Shown: positions 26,456 to 34,074 of the stretch, piece by piece
Layout of the letters: each line of letters opens with the position of its first letter
How positions within the stretch are numbered: position 1 is the first letter of the stretch
Origin: Corallococcus sp. AS-1-6
GTDB lineage: Bacteria > Myxococcota > Myxococcia > Myxococcales > Myxococcaceae
Assembly: GCF_020037015.1 (NCBI RefSeq)
Contig: NZ_JAIQDE010000022.1
Location: 99,647 to 163,646 of the forward strand
Reading direction: 5' to 3'
Length of the DNA: 64,000 nucleotides
The notes under the pieces: model-generated
Seen by the model: the letters and a program-made list of their open reading frames with translations, nothing else
Told to the model about the DNA's origin: nothing
Database searches by the model: none
Program-made: the position numbers and the translations under genes

Positions 26456-27496
26456 TCAGTGCAGGGACACCTCGTTCTCGTTGTTGCGCTCCGCCGCGCG
26501 GCGGCTCATCTCCGTGAGCCAGGAGCGGGTGAGGGGTGTCTCGCTCTGGTGGCCCTTGTGGCGCTCCGGGGTGCTGTCCTGGGGCAGCAGCCGGTTGACG
26601 GCGTCCAGCACGCGCGCGGTGAGGTTGGGCGCCAGGGCCCGGCCCACCGCGCCCAGCTTCGCGGGCATGCCCACCAGCGCCTCCGAGTCACCCCGGCGGC
26701 ACGCCTCGATGATTTTGCGCGCCACGCGCTCGGCGCTCATGGACACGCCCATCATCGAGTTGCTCACGTGGAACCACGCGTACTCCTTCTCGTGGTCCCC
26801 CTTGAAGTCCGCGTTGCGCGGGCTGCCGGTGCGGATGAGGGACGGGCACGCCGTCGTCACGCGGATGCCGTCCTGGGCCAGCTCCGTGCGCAGCCCGTCC
26901 GACAGGCCCACCAGCGCGAACTTGCTCGTGGAGTACGGCACCAGGTGCGGGATGCTCAGCCTTCCGCCCATGGAGGACACGTTGACGATGCGGCCCTCGC
27001 CTTTCGCCTTCATGTCCGGCACCACCGCGAGCGTCGTGTACAGCGGCCCCCACAGGTGTGTGTCCACCGCCTGCTCGAAGTCCTCCAGCGTCATGGACTC
27101 CAGCGGGCCCACCATGATGACGCCCGCGTTGTTGATGAGCACGTCCACCGCGCCCCAGTGCTCGTGGACGGCGCCCACCATGGCGTCCACCTGCACCTGG
27201 TCGCGCACGTCGCAGCGCAGGGTGAGCACCGCGCCGCCCAGCCGCTCCAGGTCCGCGTGGGCGCGCTGGAGCGAGTCCACGTCACGTCCGCAGATGGCCA
27301 CGCGCGCGCCCTCCTTCAGCAGCATGCGCGCCATCACCAGCCCCAGCCCCCGGGAGCCGCCGGTGATGAGCACCGTCCTGCCCTTGAAGCTGTAGCGGGG
27401 CCGCAGCGCGCGCTGCAGCCCCACGACGGCCCCCACCCCGGCGGCCAGCGCGCCCAGGGAGAAGCCCTTTCGCTCGGTGTGTCGTCGGTCGGCCAT
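26456..27496 (-). CDS. Short-chain dehydrogenase/reductase with N-terminal hydrophobic segment
   Basis: A 346-residue SDR. A short N-terminal hydrophobic stretch (residues ~13-27) precedes the Rossmann domain with ITGGSRGLG, NNAGVIMVG and catalytic YSTSK. The length, with about 60 extra C-terminal residues, fits membrane-associated SDRs of the DltE or retinol-dehydrogenase-like type. AGGAGAG lies before the ATG at 27496. The redoxin gene ends upstream on the same strand with a 43-bp gap, so they may be co-transcribed. The substrate cannot be read from sequence. Confidence 0.9.
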   Translation of the reverse strand: MADRRHTERKGFSLGALAAGVGAVVGLQRALRPRYSFKGRTVLITGGSRGLGLVMARMLLKEGARVAICGRDVDSLQRAHADLERLGGAVLTLRCDVRDQVQVDAMVGAVHEHWGAVDVLINNAGVIMVGPLESMTLEDFEQAVDTHLWGPLYTTLAVVPDMKAKGEGRIVNVSSMGGRLSIPHLVPYSTSKFALVGLSDGLRTELAQDGIRVTTACPSLIRTGSPRNADFKGDHEKEYAWFHVSNSMMGVSMSAERVARKIIEACRRGDSEALVGMPAKLGAVGRALAPNLTARVLDAVNRLLPQDSTPERHKGHQSETPLTRSWLTEMSRRAAERNNENEVSLH

Positions 27497-27539
27497 GGTG
27501 CGACTCTCCTGGAGGGGGAAGGGTGGGCGGACAGGACGC

Positions 27540-28049
27540 TCAGGGGTTGGAGGCCGCGGCCTGGTCCTCCTGCTCGCGGGACACCTCGCCGTGGAGCGCG
27601 GGCGGCTCCTCACCGGGCAGGTCCTTGAGCAGCGCGCGCACGCGGCGCAGGGCGTCCTTGCCGCCGATGCGGTTCTTCAGCCGCCCATCCGTGCCGAAGA
27701 GGAGGAAGGCGGGGTGCTTGTCCACGCCGTAGGCGCGGGCCATGGAGCCGTCGTCCATGGCGATGGGGTAGCGCAGGCCGTGCTCGCGCGCGAAGCCCTC
27801 CACCTTGTTGGTGTCCCGCAGCTCCGTCTCGTCGTGGGTGACGTCCACGCCAATGACCTTCAGGCCCTTGGGCCCGTAGTCCACCACCCACTGGTTCACG
27901 GCCTCGAACTGCTTCGCGCAGTCCTCGCAGTCCATGGTCCAGAAGTGGAGCAGGACGGGCAGTCCATCGAGCTCCGAGACGTGGACGGGGGCGTTCACCC
28001 ACCCGCCATCCGGGTCCAGGAGCGTGAGGGGGATTTTCGTCGAGGCCAT
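27540..28049 (-). CDS. TlpA/redoxin-family thioredoxin-fold protein
   Basis: A 169-residue thioredoxin-fold protein. The redox motif is CEDC (about residues 40-43), preceded by LLHFWTMDC, and the cis-Pro region is DKHPAFLLFG. The AhpC/TSA-Redoxin layout is intact. No signal peptide is seen, so a cytoplasmic thiol oxidoreductase is likelier than a periplasmic TlpA. GGGAG precedes the ATG at 28049. Same strand as the following SDR gene, and divergent from an aminotransferase gene. The acidic, Gln-rich C-terminal tail is probably disordered. Confidence 0.9.
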   Translation of the reverse strand: MASTKIPLTLLDPDGGWVNAPVHVSELDGLPVLLHFWTMDCEDCAKQFEAVNQWVVDYGPKGLKVIGVDVTHDETELRDTNKVEGFAREHGLRYPIAMDDGSMARAYGVDKHPAFLLFGTDGRLKNRIGGKDALRRVRALLKDLPGEEPPALHGEVSREQEDQAAASNP

Positions 28050-28176
28050 ACGGGCTCCCTATGGGAAGTGGAAAGCGCTTCAACGGGACGTGACTCAAGC
28101 TATGCATGCGCCACCGGTTGCTCCCGGCTGCGCGCCCGTCCGCTCGCCTGTCCGGCAAGGGCTGTTGGCCCGCTCC

Positions 28177-28190
28177 GCCCACCGGTGGGC
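28177..28190. promoter_or_regulatory. 14-bp perfect palindrome before aminotransferase gene
   Basis: GCCCACCGGTGGGC is fully symmetric and lies 8 bp before the alternative ATG at 28199 and 20 bp before 28211, in the divergent redoxin/aminotransferase gap. A repressor site overlapping the 5' end is possible; in GC-rich DNA chance is a real alternative. Confidence 0.35.
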
Positions 28191-28210
28191 AGGCGGGCAT
28201 GGAGACCGTG

Positions 28211-29344
28211 ATGCGCATCCCCGACTTCGACCTGGAGCGGTACTTCGCGCGCTGGGAGTTCGCCGCGCCCTACCTCCTGTGCGCCTCCGACGTGGAGGGC
28301 TGGCGCATGGCGGACCTGCTGGCGCTCGCGTCGCCGGAGGACCGCGCCCGCTGGGACGGGCTGACGCTCGGCTACACGGAGACGCCCGGCCTGCCCGCGC
28401 TGCGGGACGCCATCGCGGGGATGTACCCGGGCCTGACGCCGGAGGACGTCCTCACCTTCGCGGGCGCGCAGGAGGGCCTCTTCGTCGCGATGAACGTCCT
28501 GATGGGGCCCGGCACGCACGCCGTCGTCACCTGGCCGGGCTACCAGTCGCTGTACGAGGTGGCGCGCGCCTCCGGCGCGGACGTGACGCTGCTGCCCCTG
28601 CGCGAGGAGGACGGCTGGGCGCTGGACCTGGACGCGCTCACCGCGGCGCTGCGCCCGGACACGCGCATGGTGGTGGTGAACTTCCCGCACAACCCCACCG
28701 GCTCGCTGCCGGACCGCGCGACGTTCCAGAAGCTGTGCGCGCTGTGCGAGGCGCGCGGCATCCACCTCTTCTCCGACGAGGTGTACCGCCTGCTGGAGTA
28801 CGACGCGAACGACACCCTGCCCCCCGCCGCGTCGTGCTTCGCGAAGGGCGTGAGCCTGGGCGTGATGTCCAAGGCGTTCGGACTCGCGGGCCTGCGCGTG
28901 GGCTGGCTGGCCACGCGGGACCAGGCGCTGCTCGCGCGCTGCCGCGCCTTCAAGGACTACACCTCGCTCTGCAACAGCGCCCCCAGCGAGCTGCTGTCCC
29001 TCATCGCGCTGCGCGCCCGCGACCGGGTGCTGGAGCGCAGCCGCGGCCTGCTCACCGCGAACCTCGCGCGGCTGGATGACTTCTTCGCCCGCCACGCGGA
29101 CACCTTCCACTGGGTGCGCCCGCGCGCCGGCAGCGTGGCCTTCCCCCGTCTGCGACAAAACATTCCGGTCGCGCGTTTCACTGAGTCACTGGTTACCCGC
29201 GAGGGTGTGTTGCTGTTGCCCGGCCACGTGTATGGCTTTCCGGGCAATCACTTCCGGTTGGGGTTGGGGCGCGCCAACCTGCTGGAAGCACTGGAGCGGC
29301 TGGAACGCTTCGTGCGGGAGGGCGGACTGGACGCGCTGGCGTGA
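28211..29344 (+). CDS. PLP-dependent class I/II aminotransferase
   Basis: A 377-residue fold-type I aminotransferase. The PLP Lys is in SKAFGLAGLRVGW, with NFPHNPTGSLP supplying the conserved Asn and SDEVYRLLEY the Asp/Tyr pair; the C-terminal Arg region is NHFRLGLGR. The substrate is not evident. The start at 28211 has GGAG 6 nt upstream; an ATG at 28199 would add four residues. It is divergent from the redoxin gene and followed by two consecutive hairpins before a secreted-protein gene. Confidence 0.92.
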   Translation: MRIPDFDLERYFARWEFAAPYLLCASDVEGWRMADLLALASPEDRARWDGLTLGYTETPGLPALRDAIAGMYPGLTPEDVLTFAGAQEGLFVAMNVLMGPGTHAVVTWPGYQSLYEVARASGADVTLLPLREEDGWALDLDALTAALRPDTRMVVVNFPHNPTGSLPDRATFQKLCALCEARGIHLFSDEVYRLLEYDANDTLPPAASCFAKGVSLGVMSKAFGLAGLRVGWLATRDQALLARCRAFKDYTSLCNSAPSELLSLIALRARDRVLERSRGLLTANLARLDDFFARHADTFHWVRPRAGSVAFPRLRQNIPVARFTESLVTREGVLLLPGHVYGFPGNHFRLGLGRANLLEALERLERFVREGGLDALA

Positions 29345-29364
29345 CGTCCCCCGCCGGCGCGGTG

Positions 29365-29384
29365 CGTCAGGTTTTCCACTGACG
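29365..29384 (+). terminator. Hairpin after aminotransferase gene
   Basis: CGTCAG and CTGACG flank an 8-nt loop containing TTTT, 20 bp after the aminotransferase stop. A short terminator or attenuator is plausible. Confidence 0.4.
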
Positions 29385-29416
29385 ACTGGACTTTCGGGTT
29401 ATCGCCTTCCCCTGAA

Positions 29417-29436
29417 ACAACCCCTAGAGTGGTTGT
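29417..29436. promoter_or_regulatory. ACAACC-N8-GGTTGT inverted repeat
   Basis: A perfect 6-bp inverted repeat 70 bp before the start of the secreted-protein gene at 29506, with TAGAGT inside the spacer resembling a -10 hexamer. It could be an operator over the promoter, or a second terminator hairpin for the upstream gene. Confidence 0.35.
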
Positions 29437-29505
29437 CCCCTCGCCCGGCCTGCGGCCGTGCGCAAAGCCCTCTCATCCCCCCGAGAGGCCAGGAGACACA
29501 CCCCG

Positions 29506-30390
29506 ATGAAGATGCTGATTGGCGCGGCCGTGACCGCCGCGACGCTGTTGGTGGGTACCGAAGCCGCCGCGACGAACTACACGCTGTGGATCCACGGCCG
29601 CAACGGCGGCACGACGAAGCCGGGCAACTACAACGACTTCAGCTACTGGGGGCCGTCCACCACCGCGGCGGGCGTGAACAAGAAGGCCGTCAACTGGAAC
29701 GGCACGCAGCGCATCGGCGCGGAGAACTACCGCATCCGCAACGCGCTGGACTGCTTCTGCACGGGCAACAACTCCTGCTACATCGCCGTGCACAGCGCCG
29801 GTGACCTGCAGATCGGCTACGCGCTGTCGCTGTACGGCACCAGCACGCGGCCGGTGACGGACGCCACGCCCAACGCCAACGGTGAATGCGGCAAGGTGAG
29901 CAACGGCACGCGGGCGGGCTGGAACATCAAGTGGGTGGCCGTGGCGTCCGGCGCGGGCGGCGGTAGCGAGCTGGCGGACCACGGCGACTGGGCGGTGAGC
30001 GAGCCCCTGGTGAGCGACCTGGTCACCACCACGGCGCGCTCCATGTACAACCACAACGCCACGGCCAACGTGGAGTTCCTCATGTTCGCCGGCTCCAAGG
30101 GGACGCTGTACTCCGGCATCCTCCCGGGCCAGGACGACGAGGCGGTGTCCTACCACTCCACGGGCGGCGTCTCCGGCAGCAGCGGCGGGTCCTACTGCAA
30201 CCCGGGTGACTGGTTCTGCGGCGGCACGCTCAACCTGCTGAAGAACGCGTGCAGCGACGGCCGGGCGAAGTGGAGCTTCCACTCCGTGTACTTCCGCGAC
30301 GACGGCGAGTCGTTCAACCACTACGCCAACGGCAACTGGGGCGGCATCGTCTCCAAGGTGCGCGAGTACATGGTCCAGTACGCGTACTAG
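29506..30390 (+). CDS. Secreted protein, unknown, lipase-like nucleophile motif
   Basis: A 294-residue exported protein. A Sec signal (about residues 1-20, cleavage after TEAAA) starts at an ATG preceded by AGGAGA. The mature part is rich in Gly, Asn, Ser and aromatic residues with several Cys, including CFCTGNNSC, which suggests disulfides. A segment reading AVHSAGDLQIGYAL resembles the nucleophile elbow of alpha/beta hydrolases, but I cannot place the other catalytic residues, so lipase or esterase activity is only a possibility. Next to a membrane-anchored envelope protein on the same strand, 39 bp away. Confidence 0.8.
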   Translation: MKMLIGAAVTAATLLVGTEAAATNYTLWIHGRNGGTTKPGNYNDFSYWGPSTTAAGVNKKAVNWNGTQRIGAENYRIRNALDCFCTGNNSCYIAVHSAGDLQIGYALSLYGTSTRPVTDATPNANGECGKVSNGTRAGWNIKWVAVASGAGGGSELADHGDWAVSEPLVSDLVTTTARSMYNHNATANVEFLMFAGSKGTLYSGILPGQDDEAVSYHSTGGVSGSSGGSYCNPGDWFCGGTLNLLKNACSDGRAKWSFHSVYFRDDGESFNHYANGNWGGIVSKVREYMVQYAY

Positions 30391-30429
30391 ACTGACGGCT
30401 TCCCCCGCCCCCTCCGGCGAAGCCCGCTC

Positions 30430-31722
30430 ATGACACGCGAAGACGGCCCCGTCCCCTCCGCCTCCCGGCTGCGCCACGGCCGGTGGTTGCTTGCCCTCGT
30501 GCCCCTGGTGCTCGTGGGAGGCGCGTTCTTCTGGTGGCAGGGAAGCGAAGGGGCCGAAGCGCCGGAGGGCGCACCGGAGCCCACCTCCGCTCCGGTACCC
30601 GACCTCCGTGAGGAGGCGCGGGCACCGGCGGGGCGCTCCAGCGCGGCCATGGCGGCGGCCGAGCCCGCCGCGCCGTCACTGCTCAGCCCGGAGGCCCGCG
30701 AACGCGAGGCCCGCCGCGAGCTGTGGCAGAAGCGGCTGGAGCGCGCGAAGCGCTCGTTGGAATCCTATGTGGCGGCCACGCGCTACCCGCCCGAGTCGCG
30801 GCCCAGCCGCGAGCATCCGGATCAACTGGAGCTGGCGGAGCCGGAGCGCACCCGGCCGCTGAGCCCCAAGGCGGCGGAGGACGGCACCTCCGACGTGCAG
30901 CTACGGCTCAAGCAGGACAAGGTGTTCGTCGTCGGTGACGAAGCGGTGCTCTTCTCCGTGGCGTGCGAGGACTCGCGCCGGGCGCCGCGCCCGTGCGAGG
31001 TGGTGTCCGCGCTGGCGCACGAGGCGGACCACCTGGCGGACGCGGGCGGCGTGCCGGGCGTGCCGGTGACGTTCGTGGACTCGGGCCAGGGCGGCGACGC
31101 GGTGGCGGGTGACGGGGTGCTCACCGGGCGCCTGCAGCCGTCGAAGCAGGGCTTCGCGATGTTCTCCGGCACGCTGCGCGTGGTCCTCCGCGTGCGCTCG
31201 GGGTCGCTGGAGGACTCGGCGTTCTTCGACGTGCTCTACACGCCCGCGCCGCCGGCCACGTTCACCGGCAGGGTGCGCGAGGTGCTGGAGGGCGGGTCGT
31301 TGGATCTCTACCTGCCCGTCCAGGTCCGCAAGGCGGGGCGGTACGTGGTGTCCGGCCGGCTGGACGACGAGGGCGGCGTGCCGTTCGCCGTGGTGTCGTT
31401 CAACGAGGAGCTGCAGGAGGGGGCGCAGGAGGTGAAGCTCAACGTCTTCGGCAAGGTCGTCCGGGACGACAAGCCCACGTTCCCGCTGACCCTGCGCGAC
31501 GTGGAGGGCTTCCTGCTCAAGGAGATGGGAGACCCGGACCGCGAGCTGATGGTCACGCTGCGAGGGCCCGTGCACACCACGCGCGTGTACTCGCTCGAGC
31601 AGTTCTCGGACGCGGAGTGGAGGAGCCCGGAGCGGGACCTCTACACCCGCGAGCTGGAGAAGGACGTCATGGAGGCGCAGAAGCAGCTCGACGCCGCGCT
31701 CAAGGACACGCCCGAGCCCTGA
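30430..31722 (+). CDS. Membrane-anchored envelope protein, unknown
   Basis: A 430-residue protein with one N-terminal membrane anchor (residues ~18-36, followed by FFWWQG), then a Pro/Glu/Ala-rich linker to about residue 75, a charged helix around residues 90-125, and a C-terminal beta-rich region. The latter contains repeats of beta-sandwich-like blocks such as SFNEELQEGAQEVKLNVFG and RYVVSGRLDDEG. It looks like a periplasmic or surface protein held by its anchor. I do not recognise the family with certainty. Probably co-transcribed with the secreted protein upstream; the two may act at the same site. Confidence 0.75.
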   Translation: MTREDGPVPSASRLRHGRWLLALVPLVLVGGAFFWWQGSEGAEAPEGAPEPTSAPVPDLREEARAPAGRSSAAMAAAEPAAPSLLSPEAREREARRELWQKRLERAKRSLESYVAATRYPPESRPSREHPDQLELAEPERTRPLSPKAAEDGTSDVQLRLKQDKVFVVGDEAVLFSVACEDSRRAPRPCEVVSALAHEADHLADAGGVPGVPVTFVDSGQGGDAVAGDGVLTGRLQPSKQGFAMFSGTLRVVLRVRSGSLEDSAFFDVLYTPAPPATFTGRVREVLEGGSLDLYLPVQVRKAGRYVVSGRLDDEGGVPFAVVSFNEELQEGAQEVKLNVFGKVVRDDKPTFPLTLRDVEGFLLKEMGDPDRELMVTLRGPVHTTRVYSLEQFSDAEWRSPERDLYTRELEKDVMEAQKQLDAALKDTPEP

Positions 31723-31747
31723 GCGTCAGGGCCCGGCCGCGAGGGGC

Positions 31748-32725
31748 TCAGGATTCGAGCGGAGGCGGCGGGGGCGTGTGGGCCGCGTCGACCTCCACGA
31801 GGTCCGCGTCCTGCACGTCCTCGACGCCGGGCTCCACTTCGGAGACGGGCGCCTCGCGCCGCGCGGGCGGGAGCGCCGTGCCCGTCGAGAGGGCCTCCGC
31901 GTAGGCCGCGGCGTAGGCGGCCTCGGCCTGGACGGCCTCCATCGTGAAGTCGTCCGCGTCCGCGAGGAAGTCATTAGACGACGGGGGGCTCGGCGGCGCA
32001 TCCGGCGGCAGCGCCTCCGGCCCGCCGTCCTCCAGCGTGGCCAGGAACCCGTCCGCGTCCTCCATCGCGCCGGACGCCTCCAGGCCCTCCGCGTCGCCCG
32101 CCGCGTCCGGCGCCGGCGCGTCCACGCCCAGGTCGTCGCCCAGCGCGGCCAGCTCCTCGTCGCTCAGGCTGGACAGGTCACCGGACTCCAGCAGGAAGAG
32201 CAGGTCCTCCGCCTCCTGCGCGGAGACGGTGCTCGGCATGGTGTCCAGGTTCTGCAGCTCCCACGCGGCCGCGTCGGGCGACAGGATGTCGGAGGGGTCC
32301 AGGGACGGATCCGCCGCGGGGGCCTCCGCGCGGCGCTCCGCCTGCTGGAAGTGGCGCGCCTGCAGGAGCGGCGTGGACGCCTGGGGCAGGCCCAGCCGCT
32401 GCGCGTACGCGGGGGCGGCGGCCTCGAAGGTGCTCTCCCCCGCGAAGGTGCGCAGGTGGGGGTTCTCCAGCAGCGCGGCGCGGGTCTCCGGGGCTTCCTC
32501 CGAGGAGGCTCCGTCCGACGTCAGCCCCAGGTCCGCGAGCAGCGCGCCGGCCAGGTCGCCCTCGGCGTCCGCCTTGAAGTCGCTCTCGTCGGAGAAGCCC
32601 CGCCGCACCGGCTCCACCGGCGTCATGGGCTCCTGCTTCACCGGGGCGGTGACCTCCAGCTCGTTGGAGATGGACCAGGCCCGGGACGTCGAGATGCCAG
32701 AACCCACGCGGCGGATGGATGTCAT
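31748..32725 (-). CDS. Acidic, largely disordered protein
   Basis: A 325-residue protein with very high Asp, Glu, Ala and Pro content and no membrane segment or known domain. Short leucine-containing acidic patches recur, for example DLAGALLADLG, ALLENPHLR and DLLFLLESGDLSSLSDEELAALGDDLG, which could be interaction motifs. GAGGAGAA precedes the ATG at 32725, so the start is well supported. It is convergent with the envelope-protein gene (25-bp gap) and divergent from the PP2C gene. Function unknown; a regulatory adaptor is only a guess. Confidence 0.75.
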   Translation of the reverse strand: MTSIRRVGSGISTSRAWSISNELEVTAPVKQEPMTPVEPVRRGFSDESDFKADAEGDLAGALLADLGLTSDGASSEEAPETRAALLENPHLRTFAGESTFEAAAPAYAQRLGLPQASTPLLQARHFQQAERRAEAPAADPSLDPSDILSPDAAAWELQNLDTMPSTVSAQEAEDLLFLLESGDLSSLSDEELAALGDDLGVDAPAPDAAGDAEGLEASGAMEDADGFLATLEDGGPEALPPDAPPSPPSSNDFLADADDFTMEAVQAEAAYAAAYAEALSTGTALPPARREAPVSEVEPGVEDVQDADLVEVDAAHTPPPPPLES

Positions 32726-33132
32726 GGTTCTCCTCGGGGGGTGGCCCGCAGGTCGGACAGCTCCTGCATTGTCCGCCGGGGGCGGCGGGAGTTGCTAGGG
32801 GGACGCGAGCCATCCCCATTGGCCCCGAGGCCCGGTATCCTACCGGCGCCCATGAGTCCCACCCTGGCCGCACACGTGGACGCCCATCCCGCGTCCTCCC
32901 ACGAAGTCCGCCCTGGCCTCCAGGGTGTCCCGCCCGTTGAAAAGTCGCGGCGGGACGGGGTGCAGGCGACCGCAACGTCGGTCCTCGGACAGGGGCGTGC
33001 GGGGGCGCGGAGGGAACGCGCACCCGGACGTGCTCCAGAGGCGAGAACCCCATGGGGGAACCCCGGCCAGGAAGCGACCGGGCCGTTGGCCTCCCGTTTG
33101 CTGTCCGGGAGCCCAGCCAGGAGGCGGTGGTG
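32726..33132. other. Divergent intergenic region without clear gene
   Basis: 407 bp between the acidic-protein gene and the PP2C gene. An ORF from ATG 32852 runs to 33133 and ends with TGATG over the PP2C start, but its third-position G/C is clearly lower than in true genes here and its product is low-complexity and basic, so I treat it as non-coding. PP2C could alternatively start at 33052. No assignable promoter hexamers. Confidence 0.5.
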
Positions 33133-33873
33133 ATGAGATTCGAGTGCGCGGGGCAGACCCACATCGGCCGGCGTCCGCACAATGAAGATGCGTACTGCGT
33201 GCTGCCCGAACGCGGGTTGTTCGTGGTGGCGGACGGGCTGGGGGGGCAGGAGGGCGGCGAGGTCGCCAGCCAGTGCGTGGTGGACACCTTCGCGGGGTTC
33301 AGCGACCGGTTGGATCGCGACCGCGACGGCACCTGGCCGGACGCGGTGGACCCCGCGCGAAGCCGCGAGGAGAACTACCTGGCCGCCTGCACCGCGCTCG
33401 CCCAGCGCACGTTGCGCGTGCGCCGCGTGGGCAAGCTGAAGGAGATGGCCTCCACGGTGGTGGCGCTCGCGGTGGGAGAGCGCAGCGCGGCGGTGGCCCA
33501 CGTGGGCGACAGCCGCCTGTACCGCCTGCGCGAGGGCCACCTGGAGTCGCTCACTCGCGACCACTCGCTCATCGAGGAGCTGCGCGCCGCGGGGCGCGAG
33601 CCGCCCGGCAACCCGGCCAACCTGCGCCACCTCATCACCCGCGCCCTGGGCACGGAGAACGCGGAGCCCACCGTGCGCCGGCTGGAGGCGCAGCCCGGGG
33701 ATGTCTTCCTCCTGTGCTCGGACGGGCTGTATGAGCCCCTGGGCCCGGAGCTGATGAAGGAGCAACTGCGCGCGCCCTCCGCCCAGGCCGCGTGCGACGC
33801 GCTCGTCACCGCCGCCTACGAGGCTGGTGGCCGCGACAACATCACCGCCGTCGTGCTGCGCGTGGCGGCCTGA
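33133..33873 (+). CDS. PP2C-family Ser/Thr protein phosphatase
   Basis: A cytoplasmic metal-dependent phosphatase of 246 residues. PP2C motifs in order are HNEDAY near residue 15-20, ADGLGGQEGGE near 33-43, VGDSRLYR near 124-131, and the final metal-binding RDNITAVVL near 235-243. It resembles PrpC/Stp phosphatases that reverse Hanks-type kinase phosphorylation; myxobacteria encode many such kinases, though none is in this window. AGGAGG lies about 9 nt before the ATG at 33133. An alternative start at 33052 would add 27 residues. It lies 201 bp upstream of a methyl-accepting protein gene. Confidence 0.92.
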   Translation: MRFECAGQTHIGRRPHNEDAYCVLPERGLFVVADGLGGQEGGEVASQCVVDTFAGFSDRLDRDRDGTWPDAVDPARSREENYLAACTALAQRTLRVRRVGKLKEMASTVVALAVGERSAAVAHVGDSRLYRLREGHLESLTRDHSLIEELRAAGREPPGNPANLRHLITRALGTENAEPTVRRLEAQPGDVFLLCSDGLYEPLGPELMKEQLRAPSAQAACDALVTAAYEAGGRDNITAVVLRVAA

Positions 33874-33906
33874 GCGTCTACCCGCCGCGTCACATGCTGG
33901 GAGTGC

Positions 33907-33939
33907 GTGGGCCCTGGACCCCACAGGTCGGTCCCGACC
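33907..33939 (+). terminator. Tandem hairpins after PP2C gene
   Basis: GTGGG (33907-33911) pairs with CCCAC (33920-33924), and GGTCGG (33926-33931) pairs with CCGACC (33934-33939). Two short stem-loops stand 34 bp after the PP2C stop. They may terminate or be regulatory; the evidence is modest. Confidence 0.35.
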
Positions 33940-34074
33940 GCCGACCCGACGCGATGGGTCCGCCTGGACGGAGGGGGAGTCACCCTGCACAGGGACTTCA
34001 TTCCTTCGCATCTTCCAGGTTAATCTGGGGGCTCCCCCTCGCGTCTCCCTCCCCCCTCCGAGCACCCGTTGCGT

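Noticed and set aside
32852..33133. 93-codon ORF ending in TGATG over the PP2C start
   Set aside because: Third-position G/C is well below that of the true genes, no Shine-Dalgarno sequence, and low-complexity product. The TGATG overlap alone is not enough.
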